Shown piece after piece: positions 11,608 through 24,900 of a stretch of DNA of 64,000 nucleotides. Origin of the DNA: Anthonomus grandis grandis (lineage: Eukaryota; Arthropoda; Insecta; Coleoptera; Curculionidae). A program made the position numbers and the translations under genes. The notes beneath the pieces were generated by a model that saw only the letters and a list, made by a program, of their open reading frames with translations, was not told where the DNA came from and ran no database searches. Within the stretch, counting starts at the first letter, position 1; every line of letters starts with the position of its first letter. Where the stretch lies: NCBI RefSeq assembly GCF_022605725.1, contig NC_065546.1, forward strand, positions 25,230,227-25,294,226. Direction: 5' to 3'.

Positions 11608-13690
11608 TCTGGTTGTGTTTAAACCATAAAAAACATTATTTGGCTATCTCGTATATGCGAAATAGTAAATTTAAATTATATTCGGATAATAGATAACAGT
11701 AATAGAGTGAGATATAGTTATTTTTTTAAAAAACAATTCATAAGAAAAATTTTAAAAATAATTTACAGTACATTAAATGAACTTCAAAAATTAAATTGGA
11801 ATCAAATCGGACAATGCTGTAATGATAAATTGTTCTATTTTATTAACCCTGGTTATGTCCAAAACTTAAAAAATATCATTTGGGTCATCTTGTATAACTT
11901 AATCAATAATTTTAAAATAAATTTGAATAACAGATAACCGTAATTGAGTGAGAAAAGACTATTTTTTTTAAACAAAATACATCAAAATATTTTTAAAAAT
12001 CATTTAGGGTTAATCAAATTATATCTAAAAATTGAATTAAAATTAAATCGAAGCAATCGCCAACGCTATTAGTTATTATATTTTCTTAACTCTGGTTGTG
12101 TTCAAACCGTAAAAAACATCATTTGGCTATCTTGTATATGCGAAATAGTAAATTTAAATTATATTCGGATAATAGATAACAGTAATAGAGTGAGATATAG
12201 TTATTTTTTTAAAAAACAATTCATAAGGAAAATTTTACAAATAATTTACAGTACATTAAATGATCGTCAAAAATTAAATTGGAGTCAAATCGGACAATGC
12301 TATAATGCTTAATTGTTCTATTTTCTTAATTCTTGTTAAATCCAAAACTTAAAAACGATCATTTGGGTCATCTTGTATAACCTAAATATTCATTTTAAAA
12401 TAAATTTGAATAATAGATAACCGTAATTGAGTGAGATATGACTATTTATTTTAAACACAATACATCAAAATATTTTTAAAAATCATTTAGAATTAATCAA
12501 ATTATATCTAAAAATTAAATACGAACAATCGTTAACGCTATTAGTTATTACATTTTCTTAACTCTGGTAGTGTTCAAACCGTAAAAAACATCATTTGGCT
12601 ATCTTGTATATGCGAAATAGTAAATTTAAATTATATTCGAATACTAGATAACAGTAATGGAGTGAGATTTAATTATTTTTTTAAAAATGCTATAATGATT
12701 AATTGTTCTATTTTCTTAACCTTTGTTATGTCCAAAACTTAAAAACGATCATTTGGGTCATCTTGTATAACCTAAATATTAATTTTAAAATAAACTTAAA
12801 TAATAGATAACCCTAATTGAGTGAGATATGACTATTTTTTTTAAACACAATACATCAAAATATTTTTAAAAATCATTTAGGGTTAAACAAATTATATCTA
12901 AAAATTAAATCGAAACAATCGTTACCGCTATTAGTTATTACATTTTCTTAACTCTGGTAGTGTTCAAACCATAAAAAACATCATTTGGCTATCTTGTATA
13001 TGCCAAACAGTAAATTTAAATTATATTCGAATAAAAGATAACAGTATTAGAGTGAGATATAATTATTTTTTTAAAAAACAACTTATAAGAAAAATTTTAA
13101 GAATAATTTACACTACATCAAATGAACTTCAAAAATGAAACTGGAGTCAAATCGGATAATGCTATAATGAGTAATTGTCCTATTTTCTTAACCCTTGTTA
13201 TGTCCAAAACTTAAAAAGGATCATTTGGGTCATCTTGTATAACCAAAATATTAATTTTAAAATAAATTTAAATAAAAGATAACCGTAATTGAGTGAGATA
13301 TGACTTTTTTTTTTAAACACAATACATCAAAATATTTTTAAAAATCATTTAGGATTAATCAAATTATATCTAAAAATTAAATGGGAACAATCGTTAGCGC
13401 TATTAGTTATTACATTTTCTTAACTCTGGTAGTGTTCAAACCATAAAAAACATCATATGGCTATCTTGTATATGCGAAATAGTAAATTTAAATTATATTC
13501 GAATAAAAGATAACAGTAATAGAGTAAGATATAAATATTTTTTTAAAAAACAAAACATTTTAAAAATAATTTACAGTACATTAAATCAACTTCAAAAATT
13601 AAATTGGAATCAAATCGGACAATGATTGACAATTAATTGTTCTATTTTCTTAACACTGGTTATGTCCAAAACTTAAAAAGGGTCATTTGG
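11460..13690 (+). repeat. 5-dimer block, second full copy
   Basis: Contains A units at 11608, 12091, 12563, 12953 and 13425, matching 8362 to 10179. It lacks the 23-bp repeat found at 10307. The extra 2-dimer copy (10464 to about 11460) lies between the two full copies. Confidence 0.85.
12563..12720 (+). repeat. Short A unit, 158 bp
   Basis: Same deletion, carrying the ATACTAGATAAC tag. It is the duplicate of 9317-9474 at a shift of 3246. Confidence 0.9.
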
Positions 13691-13896
13691 GTCATCTTGT
13701 ATAACCTAAATATTCATATTAAAATAAATTTGAATAATAGATAACCGTAATTGTGTGAGATATCACTACTTTTTTAAACACAATACATCAAAATATTTTT
13801 AAAAATCATTTAGGGTTAATCAAATTATATCTAAAAATTGAATTAAAATTAAATCGAAACAATCGCCAGCGCTATTAGTTATTATATTTTCTTAAT

Positions 13897-14216
13897 TCTC
13901 GTTGTGTTCAAACCGTAAAAAACATCATTTGGCTATCTCGTATATGCGAATTAGAAAATTTAAATTATATTCGGATAATAGATAACAGTAATAGAGTGAG
14001 ATATAATAATTTTTTTAAAAAACAATTTATAAGAAAAATTTTAAAAATAATTTACAGTACATTAAACGATCTTAAGTAAGATATAAATATTTTTTTAAAA
14101 AACAATTCATAAGAAAAATTTTAAAAATAATTTACAGTACATTAAATGATCTTCAAAAATTAAATTGGAGTCAAATCGGACAATGCTATAATGATTAATT
14201 GTTCTATTTTCTTAAC
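13897..14216 (+). repeat. Extra-long A unit, 320 bp
   Basis: An A unit with an 80-bp internal tandem duplication of its middle. After ATTAAACGATCTT the sequence restarts with AAGTAAGATATAAATA and runs through the T/A tract and ATTTACAGTACATTAAATG a second time. The joint (CTTAAGTAAG) is at 14071-14080. The two internal halves differ at several bases, so unequal exchange between two different A variants is more likely than simple slippage. Confidence 0.88.
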
Positions 14217-14931
14217 CCTTGTTATGACCAAAACTTAAAAAGGATCATTTGGGTCATCTTGTATAATCTAAATATTCATTTTAAAATAAATTTGAATAAT
14301 AGATAACCGTAATTGAGTGAGATATGACTATTTATTTTAAACACAATACATCAAAATTATTTTTAAAAATCATTTAGAATTAATCAAATTATATCTAAAA
14401 ATTAAATAGGAACAATCGTTAACGCTATTATTTATTACATTTTCTTAACTCTGGTTGTGTTCAAACCGTAAAAAACATCATTTGACTATCTTGCATATGC
14501 AAAATAGTAAATTTAAATTATATTCGAATAAAAGATAACAGTAATAGAGTAAGATATAAATATTTTTTTAAAAAACAATTCATAAGAAAAATTTTAAAAA
14601 TAATTTACAGTACATTAAATGATCTTCAAAAATTAAATTGGAGTCAAATCGGACAATGCTATAATGATTAATTGTTCTATTTTCTTAACTCTGGTTATGT
14701 CCAAAACTTAAAAAGGAACATTTGGGTCATCTTGTATAACCTAAGTATTCATATTAAAATAAATTTGAATAATAGATAACCTTAATTGTGTGAGATATCA
14801 CTACTTTTTTTAACACAATACATCAAAATATTTTTAAAAATCATTTAGGGTTAACCAAATTATATCTAAAAATTGAATTAAAATTAAATCGAAACAATCG
14901 CCAGCGCTATTAGTTATTATATTTTCTTAAC

Positions 14932-15089
14932 TCTGGTTGTGTTCAAACCGTAAAAAACATCATTTGGCTATCTTGTATATGCGAAATAGTAAATTTAAAT
15001 TATATTCGAATAATAGATAACAGTAATGGAGTGAGATTTAATTATTTTTTTAAAAATGCTATAATGATTAATTGTTCTATTTTCTTAAC
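14932..15089 (+). repeat. Short A unit, 158 bp
   Basis: Same deletion; sits between a 242-bp long B (14690) and a normal B. Confidence 0.9.
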
Positions 15090-16273
15090 CCTTGTTATGT
15101 CCAAAACTTAAAAACGATCATTTGGGTCATCTTGTATAACCTAAATATTAATTTTAAAATAAACTTGAATAATAGATAACCCTAATTGAGTGAGATATGA
15201 CTATTTTTTTTAAACACAATACATCAAAATATTTTTAAAAATCATTTAGGGTTAAACAAATTATATCTAAAAATTAAATCGGAACAATCGTTACCGCTAT
15301 TAGTTATTACATTTTCTTAACTCTGGTTGTGTTCAAACCATAAAAAACATCATTTGGCTATCTTGTATATGCGAAATAGTAAATTTAAATTATATTCGAA
15401 TAATAGATAACAGTAATAGAGTGAGATATTTTTATTTTTTTAAAAAACAATTCGTAAGAAAAATTTTAAAAATAATTTACAGTACATTAAATGAACTTCA
15501 AAAATTAAATTGGAATCAAATCGGACAATGCTGTAATGATAAATTGTCCTATTTTCTTAACCCTTGTTATGTCCAAAACTTAAAAACGATCATTTGGGTC
15601 ATCTTGTATAACCTAAATATTAATTTTAAAATAAACTTGAATAATAGATAACCGTAATTGAGTGAGATATGACTATTTTTTTAAACACAATACATCAAAA
15701 TATTTTTAAAAATCATTTAGGGTTAATCAAATTATATCTAAAAATTAAATCGGAACAATCGTTAGCGCTATTAGTTATTACATTTTCTTAACTCTGGTAG
15801 TGTTCAAACCATAAAAACATCATTTGGCTAACTTGTATATGCGAAATAGTAAATTTAAATTATATTCGAATAAAAGATAACAGTAATACAGTGAGATATA
15901 AATATTTTTTTAAAAAACAATTCATAAAAAACATTTTAAAAATAATTTACAGTACATTAAATGATCTTCAAAAATTAAATTGGAGTCAAATCGGACAATG
16001 CTATAATGATTAATTGTTCTATTTTCTTAACTCTGGTTATGTCCAAAACTTAAAAAGGATCATTTGGGTCATCTTGTATAACCTAAATATTTATATTAAA
16101 ATAAATTTGAATAATAGATAACCGTAATTGTGTGAGATATCACTACTTTTTTTAACACAATACATCAAAATATTTTTAAAAATCATTTAGGGTTAATCAA
16201 ATTATATCTAAAAATTGAATTAAAATTAAATTGAAACAATCGCCAGCGCTATTAGTTATTATATTTTCTTAAC

Positions 16274-16431
16274 TCTGGTTGTGTTCAAACCGTAAAAAAC
16301 ATCATTTGGCTATCTTGTATATGCGAAATAGTAAATTTAAATTATATTCGAATAATAGATAACAGTATTGGAGTGAGATTTAATTATTTTTTTAAAAATG
16401 CTATTATGATTAATTGTTCTATTTTCTTAAC
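16274..16431 (+). repeat. Short A unit, 158 bp
   Basis: Same deletion, with ATGCTATTATG in place of ATGCTATAATG. The next A unit is also short, so two short dimers adjoin. Confidence 0.9.
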
Positions 16432-16662
16432 CCTTGTTATGTCCAAAACTTAAAAACGGTCATTTGGGTCATCTTGTATAACCTAAATATTAATTTTAAA
16501 ATAAACTTGAATAATAGATAACCCTAATTGAGTGAGATATGACTATTTTTTTAAACACAATACATCAAAATATTTTTAAAAATCATTTAGGGTTAAACAA
16601 ATTATATCTAAAAATTAAATCGGAACAATCGTTACCGCTATTAGTTATTACATTTTCTTAAC

Positions 16663-16820
16663 TCTGGTTGTGTTCAAACCATAAAAAACATCATTTGTCT
16701 ATCTTGTATATGCGAAATAGTAAATTTAAATTATATTCGATTAATAGATAACAGCAATGGAGTGAGATTTAATTATTTTTTTAAAAATGCTATAATGATT
16801 AATTGTTCTATTTTCTTAAC
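16663..16820 (+). repeat. Short A unit, 158 bp
   Basis: Same deletion; tagged by TTTGTCTATC and TTCGATTAATAG, both shared with 23221-23378. Confidence 0.9.
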
Positions 16821-18939
16821 CCTTGTTATGTCCAAAACTTAAAAACGATCATTTGGGTCATCTTGTATAACCTAAATATTAATTTTAAAATAAACTTGAA
16901 TAATAGATAACCCTAATTGAGTGAGATATGACTATTTTTTTTAAACACAATACATCAAAATATTTTTAAAAATCATTTAGAATTAATCAAATTATATCTA
17001 AAAATTAAATCGGAACAATCGTTACCGCTATTAGTTATTACATTTTCTTAACTCTGGTTGTGTTCAAACCATAAAAAACATCATTTGGCTATCTTGTATA
17101 TGCGAAATAGTAAATTTAAATTATATTCGAATAATAGATAACAGTAATAGAGTGAGATATAATTATTTTTTTTAAAAACAATTCATAAGAAAAATTTTAA
17201 AAATAATTTACAGTACATTAAATGAACTTCAAAAATTAAATTGGAATCAAATCGGACAATGCTGTAATAATTAATTGTTCCATTTTCTTAACCCTGGTTA
17301 TGTCCAAAACTTAAAAAAGATCATTTGGGTCATCTTGTATAACTTAAATATTAATTTTAAAATAAATTTGAATAACAGATAACCGTAATTGAGTGAGTAA
17401 AGACAATTTTTTTAATACAAAATACATCAAAATATTTTTTTAAATCATTTAGGGTTAATCAAATTATATCTAAAAATTAAATCGGAACAATCGTTAACGC
17501 TATTAGTTATTACATTTTCTTAACTCTGGTTGTGTTTAAACCGTAAAAAACATTATTTGGCTATCTTGTATATGCGAAATAGTAAATTTAAATTATATTC
17601 AGATAATAGGTAACAGTAATAGTGTGAAATAAGATTTTTATTTTTTTTTAAGCAATACATAAGAAAAATTTTAAAAATAATTTACACGACATCAAATGAA
17701 CTTCAAAAATGAAACTGGAGTCAAATCGGATAATGCTATAATGAGTAATTGTCCTACTTTCTTAACCCTTGTTATGTCCAAAACTTAAAAAGGATCATTT
17801 GGGTCATCTTGTATAACCAAAATATTAATTTTAAAATAAATTTGAATAATAGATAACCGTAATTGAGTGAGATATGACTTTTTCTTTTAAACACAATACA
17901 TCAAAATATTTTTAAAAATCATTTAGGATTAATCAAATTATATCTAAAAATTAAATAGGAACAATCGTTAAAGCTATTAGTTATTACATTTTCTTAGCTC
18001 TGGTTGTGTTCAAACCATAAAAAACATTATTTGGCTATCTTGCATATGCGAAATAGTAAATTTAAATTATAATCGAATAAAAGATAACAGTAATAGAGTA
18101 AGATATAAATTTTTTTTTTAAAAACAATTCATAAGAAACATTTTTAAAATAATTTACAGTACATTAAATCAACTTCAAAAATTAAATTGGAATCAAATCG
18201 GACAATGATTGACAATTAATTGTTCTATTTTCTTAACCCTGGTTATGTCCAAAACTTAAAAAGGATCATTTGGGTCATCTTGTATAACCTAAATATTCAT
18301 TTTAAAATAAATTTGAATAATAGATAACCGTAATTGAGTCAGATATTACTATTTATTTTAAACACAATTCATCAAAATATTTTTAAAAATCATTTAGAAT
18401 TAATCAAATTATATCTAAAAATTAAATAGGAACAATAGTTAACGCTATTAGTTATTACACTTTCTTAACTCTGGTTGTGTTCAAACCGTAAAAAACATCA
18501 TTTATCTATCTCGTATATGCGAAATAGTAAATTTAAATTATATTCGGATAATAGGTAACAGTAATAGTGTGAAATATGAATTTTTTTTTTAAACAATACA
18601 TAAGAAAAATTTTAAAAATAATTTACACTACACCAAATGAACTTCAAAAATGAAACTGGAGTCACATCGGATAATGCTATAATGATTAATTGTCCTATTT
18701 TCTTAACCCTTGTTATGTCCAAAACTTAAAAAGGATCATTTGGGTCATCTTGTATAACCAAAATATTAATTTTAAAATAAATTTGAATAATAAATAACCG
18801 TAATTGAGTGAGATATGACTTTTTTTTTTAAACACAATACATCAAAATATTTAAAAAAATCATTTAGGGTTAATCAAATTATATCTAAAAATTAAATAGG
18901 AACAATCGTTACCGCTATTAGTTATTACATTTTCTTAAC

Positions 18940-21900
18940 TCTGGTTGTGTTCAAACCGTAAAAAACATCATTTGGCTATCTTGTATATGCGAAATAGTAA
19001 ATTTAAATTATATTCGAATAATAGATAACAGTAATAGAGTGAGATATAATTATTTTTTTAAAAAACAATTCATTAAAAAAATTTTTAAAATAATTTACAG
19101 TACATTAAATGAACTTCAAAAATTAAATTGGAGTCAAATCGGACATTGCTATAATGATTAATTGTTCTATTTTCTTAACCCTTGTTATGTCCAAAACTTA
19201 AAAAGGATCATTTGGGTCATCTTGTATAACCTAAATATTCATATTAAAATAAATTTGAATAATAGATAACCGTAATTGTGTGAGATATCACTACTTTTTT
19301 AAAGACAAAACATCAAAATATTTTTAAAAATCATTTAGGGTTAATCAAATTATATCTAAAAATTGAATTAAAATTAAATCGAAACAATGGCCAACGCTAT
19401 TAGTTATTATATTTTTTTAACTCTGGTTGTGTTCAAACCGTAAAAAACATCATTTGGCTATCTCGTATATGCGAATTAGAAAATTTAAATTATATTCGGA
19501 TAATAGATAACAGTAATAGAGTGAGATATAATTATTTTTTTAAAAAACAATTCATAAGAAAAATTTTAAAAATAATTTACAGTACATTAAATGATCTTCA
19601 AATATTAAATTGGAATCAAATCGGACAATGCTGTAATGATTAATTGTTCTATTTTCTTAACCCTGGTTATGTCCAAAACTTAAAGAAGATCATTTGGGTC
19701 ATCTTGTATAACCTAAATATTAATTTTAAAATAAATTTGAATAATAGATTACAGTAATTGAGTGAGATATGACTATTTTTTTTAAACACAATACATTAAA
19801 ATTATTTTAAAAATCATTTAGGGTTAATCAAATTATATCTAAAAATTAAATCGGAACAATCGTTAACGCTATTAGTTATTACATTTTCTTAACTCTGGTT
19901 GTGTTCAAATCGTAAAAAACATCATTTGGTTATCTTGTATATGCGAAATAGTAAATTTAAATTATATTCGAATAATAGATAACAGTAACGAGTCAGATAT
20001 AATTATTTTTTTTAAAAAACAATTCATAAGAAAAATTTTAAAAATAATTTACAGTACATTAAATGATCTTCAAATATTAAATTGGAATCAAATCGGACAA
20101 TGCTGTAATGATAAATTGTTCTATTATCTTAACCCTGGTTATGTCCAAAACTTAAAAAAGATCATTTGGGTCATTTTGTATAACTTAAATATTAATTTTA
20201 AAATAAATTTTAATAATAGATAACCGTAATTGACTGAGATATGACTTTTTTTTTAAACATAATACATCAAAATATTTTTAAAAATCATTTAGAATTAATC
20301 AAATTATATCTAAAAATTAAATACGAACAATCGTTAACGCTATTAGTTATTACATTTTCTTAACTCTGGTTGTGTTTAAACCATAAAAAACATTATTTGG
20401 CTATCTTGTATATGCGAAATAGTAAATTTAAATTATATTCGGATAATAGATAACAGTAATAGAGTGAGATATAGTTATTTTTTTAAAAAACAATTCATAA
20501 GAAAAATTTTAAAAATAATTTACAGTACATTAAATGAACTTTAAAAATTAAATTGGAATCAAATCGGACAATGCTGTAATGATTAATTGTCCTATTTTCT
20601 TAACCCTGGTTATGTCCAAAACTTAAAAAAAGATCATTTGGGTCATCTTGTATAACCTAAATATTAATTTTAAAATAAATTTAAATAATAGATAACCGTA
20701 ATTGAGTGAGATATGACTATTTTTTTTAAACACAATACATCAAAATATTTTTAAAAATCATTTAGAATTAATCAAATTATATCTAAAAATTAAATACGAC
20801 CAATCGTTAACGCTATTAGTTGTTACATTTTTTTAACTCTGGTTGTGTTCAAACCATAAAAAACATTATTTGGCTATCTTGTATATGCGAAATAGGAAAT
20901 TTAAATTATATTCGGATAATAGGTAACAGTAATAGTGTGAAATATGATTATTTTTTTTTTAAACAATACATAAGAAAAATTTTAAAAATAATTTACACTA
21001 CATCAAATGAACTTCAAAAATGAAACTGGAGTCAAATCGGATAATGCTATAATGAGTAATTTTCCTATTTTCTTAACCCTTGTTATGTCCAAAACTTAAA
21101 AAGGATCATTTGGGTCATCTTGTATAACCTAAATATTCATATTAAAATAAATTTGAATAATAGATAACCGTAATTGTGTGAGATATCACTACTTTTTTAA
21201 ACACAATACATCAAAATATTTTTAAAAATCATTTAGGGTTAATCAAATTATATCTAAAAATTGAATTAAAAGTAAATCGAAACAATCGCCAGCGCTATTA
21301 GTTTTTATATTTTCTTAATTCTGGTTGTGTTCAAACCGTAAAAAACATCATTTGACTATCTCGTATATGCGAATTAGAAAATTTAAATTATATTCGGATA
21401 ATAGATAACAGCAATAGAGTGAGATATAATTATTTTTTTAAAAAACAATTCATAAGAAAAATTTTAAAAATAATTTACAGTACATTAAACGATCTTCAAA
21501 AATTAAATTGGAGTCAAATCGGACAATGCTATAATGATTAATTGTTCTATTTTCTTAACCCGTGTTATGTCCAAAACTTAAAAAGGATCATTTGGGTCAT
21601 CTTGTATAACCTAAATATTCATTTTAAAATAAATTTGAATAATAGATAACCGTAATTGAGTGAGATATGACTATTTATTTTAAACACAATACATCAAAAT
21701 ATTTTTAAAAATCATTTAGAATTAATCAAATTATATCTAAAAATTAAATAGGAAGAATCGTTAATGCTAATAGTTCTTACATTTTCTTAACTCTGGTTGT
21801 GTTTAAACCATAAAAAACATTATTTGGCTATCTTGTATATGCGAAATAGTAAATTTAAATTATATTCGGATAATAGATAACAGTAATAGAGTGAGATATA

Positions 21901-24900
21901 GTTATTTTTTTAAAAAACAATTCATAAGAAAAATTTTAAAAATAATTTACAGTACATTAAATGAACTTCAAAAATTAAATTGGAATCAAATCGGACAATG
22001 CTGTAATGATAAATTGTTCTATTTTATTAACCCTGGTTATGTCCAAAACTTAAAAAATATCATTTGGGTCATCTTGTATAACCTAAATATTCATTTTAAA
22101 ATAAATTTGAATAACAGATAACCCTAATTGAGTGAGAAAAGACTATTTTTTTTAAACAAAATACATCAAAATATTTTTAAAAATCGTTTAGGGTTAATCA
22201 AATTATATCTAAAAATTGAATTAAAATTAAATCGAAGCAATCGCCAACGCTATTAGTTATTATATTTTCTTAACTCTGGTTGTGTTCAAACCGTAAAAAA
22301 CATCATTTGGCTATCTGGTATATGCGAAATAGTAAATTTAAATAATATTCCAATAATAGATAACAGTAATGGAGTGAGATTTAATTATTTTTTTAAAAAA
22401 CAATTCATAAGGAAAATTTAAAAAATAATTTACAGTATATTAAATGATCGTCAAAAATTAAATTGGAGTCAAATCGGACAATGCTATAATGATTAATTGT
22501 TCTATTTTCTTAACACTTGTTATGTCCAAAACTCAAAAAGGATCATTTGGGTCATCCTGTATAACCAAAATATTAATTTTAAAATAAATTTGAATAATAG
22601 ATAACCGTAATTGAGTGAGATATGACTTTTTTTTTAAACACAATACATCAAAATATTTTTAAAAATCATTTAGGGTTAATCAAATTATATCTAAAAATTA
22701 AATAGGAACAATCGTTAACGCTATAAGTTATTACATTTTCTTAACTCTGGTTGTGTTCAAACCATAAAAAACATTATTTGGCTATCTTGCATATGCAAAA
22801 TAGTAAATTTAAATTATATTCGAATAAAAGATAACAGCAATAGAGTGAGATATAATTATTTTTTTAAAAAACAATTCATAAGAAAAATTTTAAAAATAAT
22901 TTACAGTACATTAAATGATCTTCAAAAATTAAATTGGAGTCAAATCGGACAATGCTATAATGATTAATTGTTCTATTTTCTTAACCCTTGTTATGTCCAA
23001 AACTTAAAAAGGATCATTTGGGTCATCTTGTATAACCTAAATATTCATTTTAAAATAAATTTGAATAATAGATAACCCTAATTGAGTGAGATATAACTAT
23101 TTATTTTAAACACAATACATTTAAAATTTTTTTCAAAAATCATTTAGAATTAATCAAATTATATCTAAAAATTAAAAAAAAAACAATCGTTAACGCTATT
23201 AGTTATTACATTTTCTTAACTCTGGTTGTGTTCAAACCGTAAAAAACATCATTTGTCTATCTTGTATATGCGAAATAGTAAATTTAAATTATATTCGATT
23301 AATAGATAACAGTAATGGAGTGAGATTTAATTATTTTTTTAAAAATGCTATAATGATTAATTGTTCTATTTTCTTAACCCTTGTTATGTCCAAAACCTAA
23401 AAACGATCATTTGGGTCATCTTGTATAACCTAAATATTAATTTTAAAACAAACTTGAATAATAGATAACCCTAATTGAGTGAGATATGACTATTTTTTTT
23501 TAAACACAATACATCAAAATATTTTTAAAAATCATTTAGAATTAATCAAATTATATCTAAAAATTAAATCGGAACAATCGTTACCGCTATTAGTTATTAC
23601 ATTTTCTTAACTCTGGTTGTGTTCAAACCATAAAAAACATCATTTGGCTATCTTGTATATGCGAAATATTAAATTTAAATTATATTCGAATAATAGATAA
23701 CAGTAATAGAGTGAGATATAATTATTTTTTTAAAAAACAATTCATAAGAAAAATTTTAAAAATAATTTACAGTACATTAAATGAACTTCAAAAATTAAAT
23801 TGGAATCAAATCGGACAATGCTGTAATAATAAATTGTTCTATTTTCTTAACCCTGGTTATGTCCAAAACTTAAAAAAGATCATTTGGGTCATCTTGTATA
23901 ACTTAAATATTAATTTTAAAATAAATTTGAATAACAGATAACCGTAATTGAGCGAGTAAAGACAATTTTTTTAATACAAAATACATCAAAATATTTTTTT
24001 AAATCATTTAGGGTTAATCAAATTATATCTAAAAATTAAATCGGAACAATCGTTAACGCTATTAGTTATTACATTTTCTTAACTCTGGTTGTGTTTAAAC
24101 CATAAAAAACATTATTTGGCTATCTTGTATATGCGAAATAGTAAATTTAAATTATATTCAGATAATAGGTAACAGTAATAGTGTGAAATATGATTATTTT
24201 TTTTTTTAAGCAATACATAAGAAAAATTTTAAAAATAATTTATACTACATCAAATGAACTTCAAAAATGAAACTGGAGTCAAATCGGATAATACTATAAT
24301 GAGTAATTGTCCTACTTTCTTAACCCTTGTTATGTCCAAAACTTAAAAAGGATCATTTGGGTCATCTTGTATAACCAAAATAATAATTTTAAAATAAATT
24401 TGAATAATAGATAAACGTAACTGAGTGAGATATGACTTTTTTTTTTTAAACACAATACATCAAAATATTTTTAAAAATCATTTAGGTTTAAACAAATTAT
24501 ATCTAAAAATTAAATCGGAACACTCGTTACCGCTATTAGTTATTACATTTTCTTAACTCTGGTTGTGTTCAAACCATAAAAAACATCATTTGGCTATCTT
24601 GTATATGCGAAATAGTAAATTTAAATTATATTTGAATAATAGATAACAGTAATAGAGTGAGATATAATTATTTTTTTAAAAAACAATTCATAAGAAAAAT
24701 TTTAAAAATAATTTACAGTACATTAAATGAACTTCAAAAATTAAATTGGAATCAAATCGGACAATGCTGTAATGATAAATTGTTCTATTTTCTTAACCCT
24801 GGTTATGTCCAAAACTTAAAAAAGATCATTTGGGTCATCTTGTATAACTTAAATATTAATTTTAAAATAAATTTGAATAACAGATAACCGTAATTGAGTG

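Larger units (their letters stand above)
8131..13654 (+). repeat. Array segment 2: nested 2292-bp and 954-bp duplications
   Basis: A starts are 8362, 8845, 9317, 9707, 10179, 10654, 11137, 11608, 12091, 12563, 12953 and 13425. The pair at 8362 and 8845 recurs at 10654/11137 and again at 11608/12091. The trio at 9317, 9707 and 10179 recurs at 12563, 12953 and 13425. The segment thus contains one 5-dimer block, a 2-dimer extra copy and the 5-dimer block again. The 76-codon open stretches at 8461, 10753 and 11707 translate identically, which fits recent duplication. Confidence 0.88.
13655..18939 (+). repeat. Array segment 3: short-A cluster and first extra-long A
   Basis: A starts are 13897 (320 bp), 14450, 14932 (short), 15322, 15793, 16274 (short), 16663 (short), 17053, 17525, 17999 and 18470. 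The B units at 13655, 14690 and 16032 are the 242-bp long form. The run 17053-18939 recurs as 23612-24557 plus 25030-25967. Confidence 0.88.

Noticed and set aside
14071..14080. Inverted repeat or hairpin at CTTAAGTAAG
   Set aside because: CTTAAG is a 6-bp palindrome made by the joint of two A fragments; no longer stem is seen.
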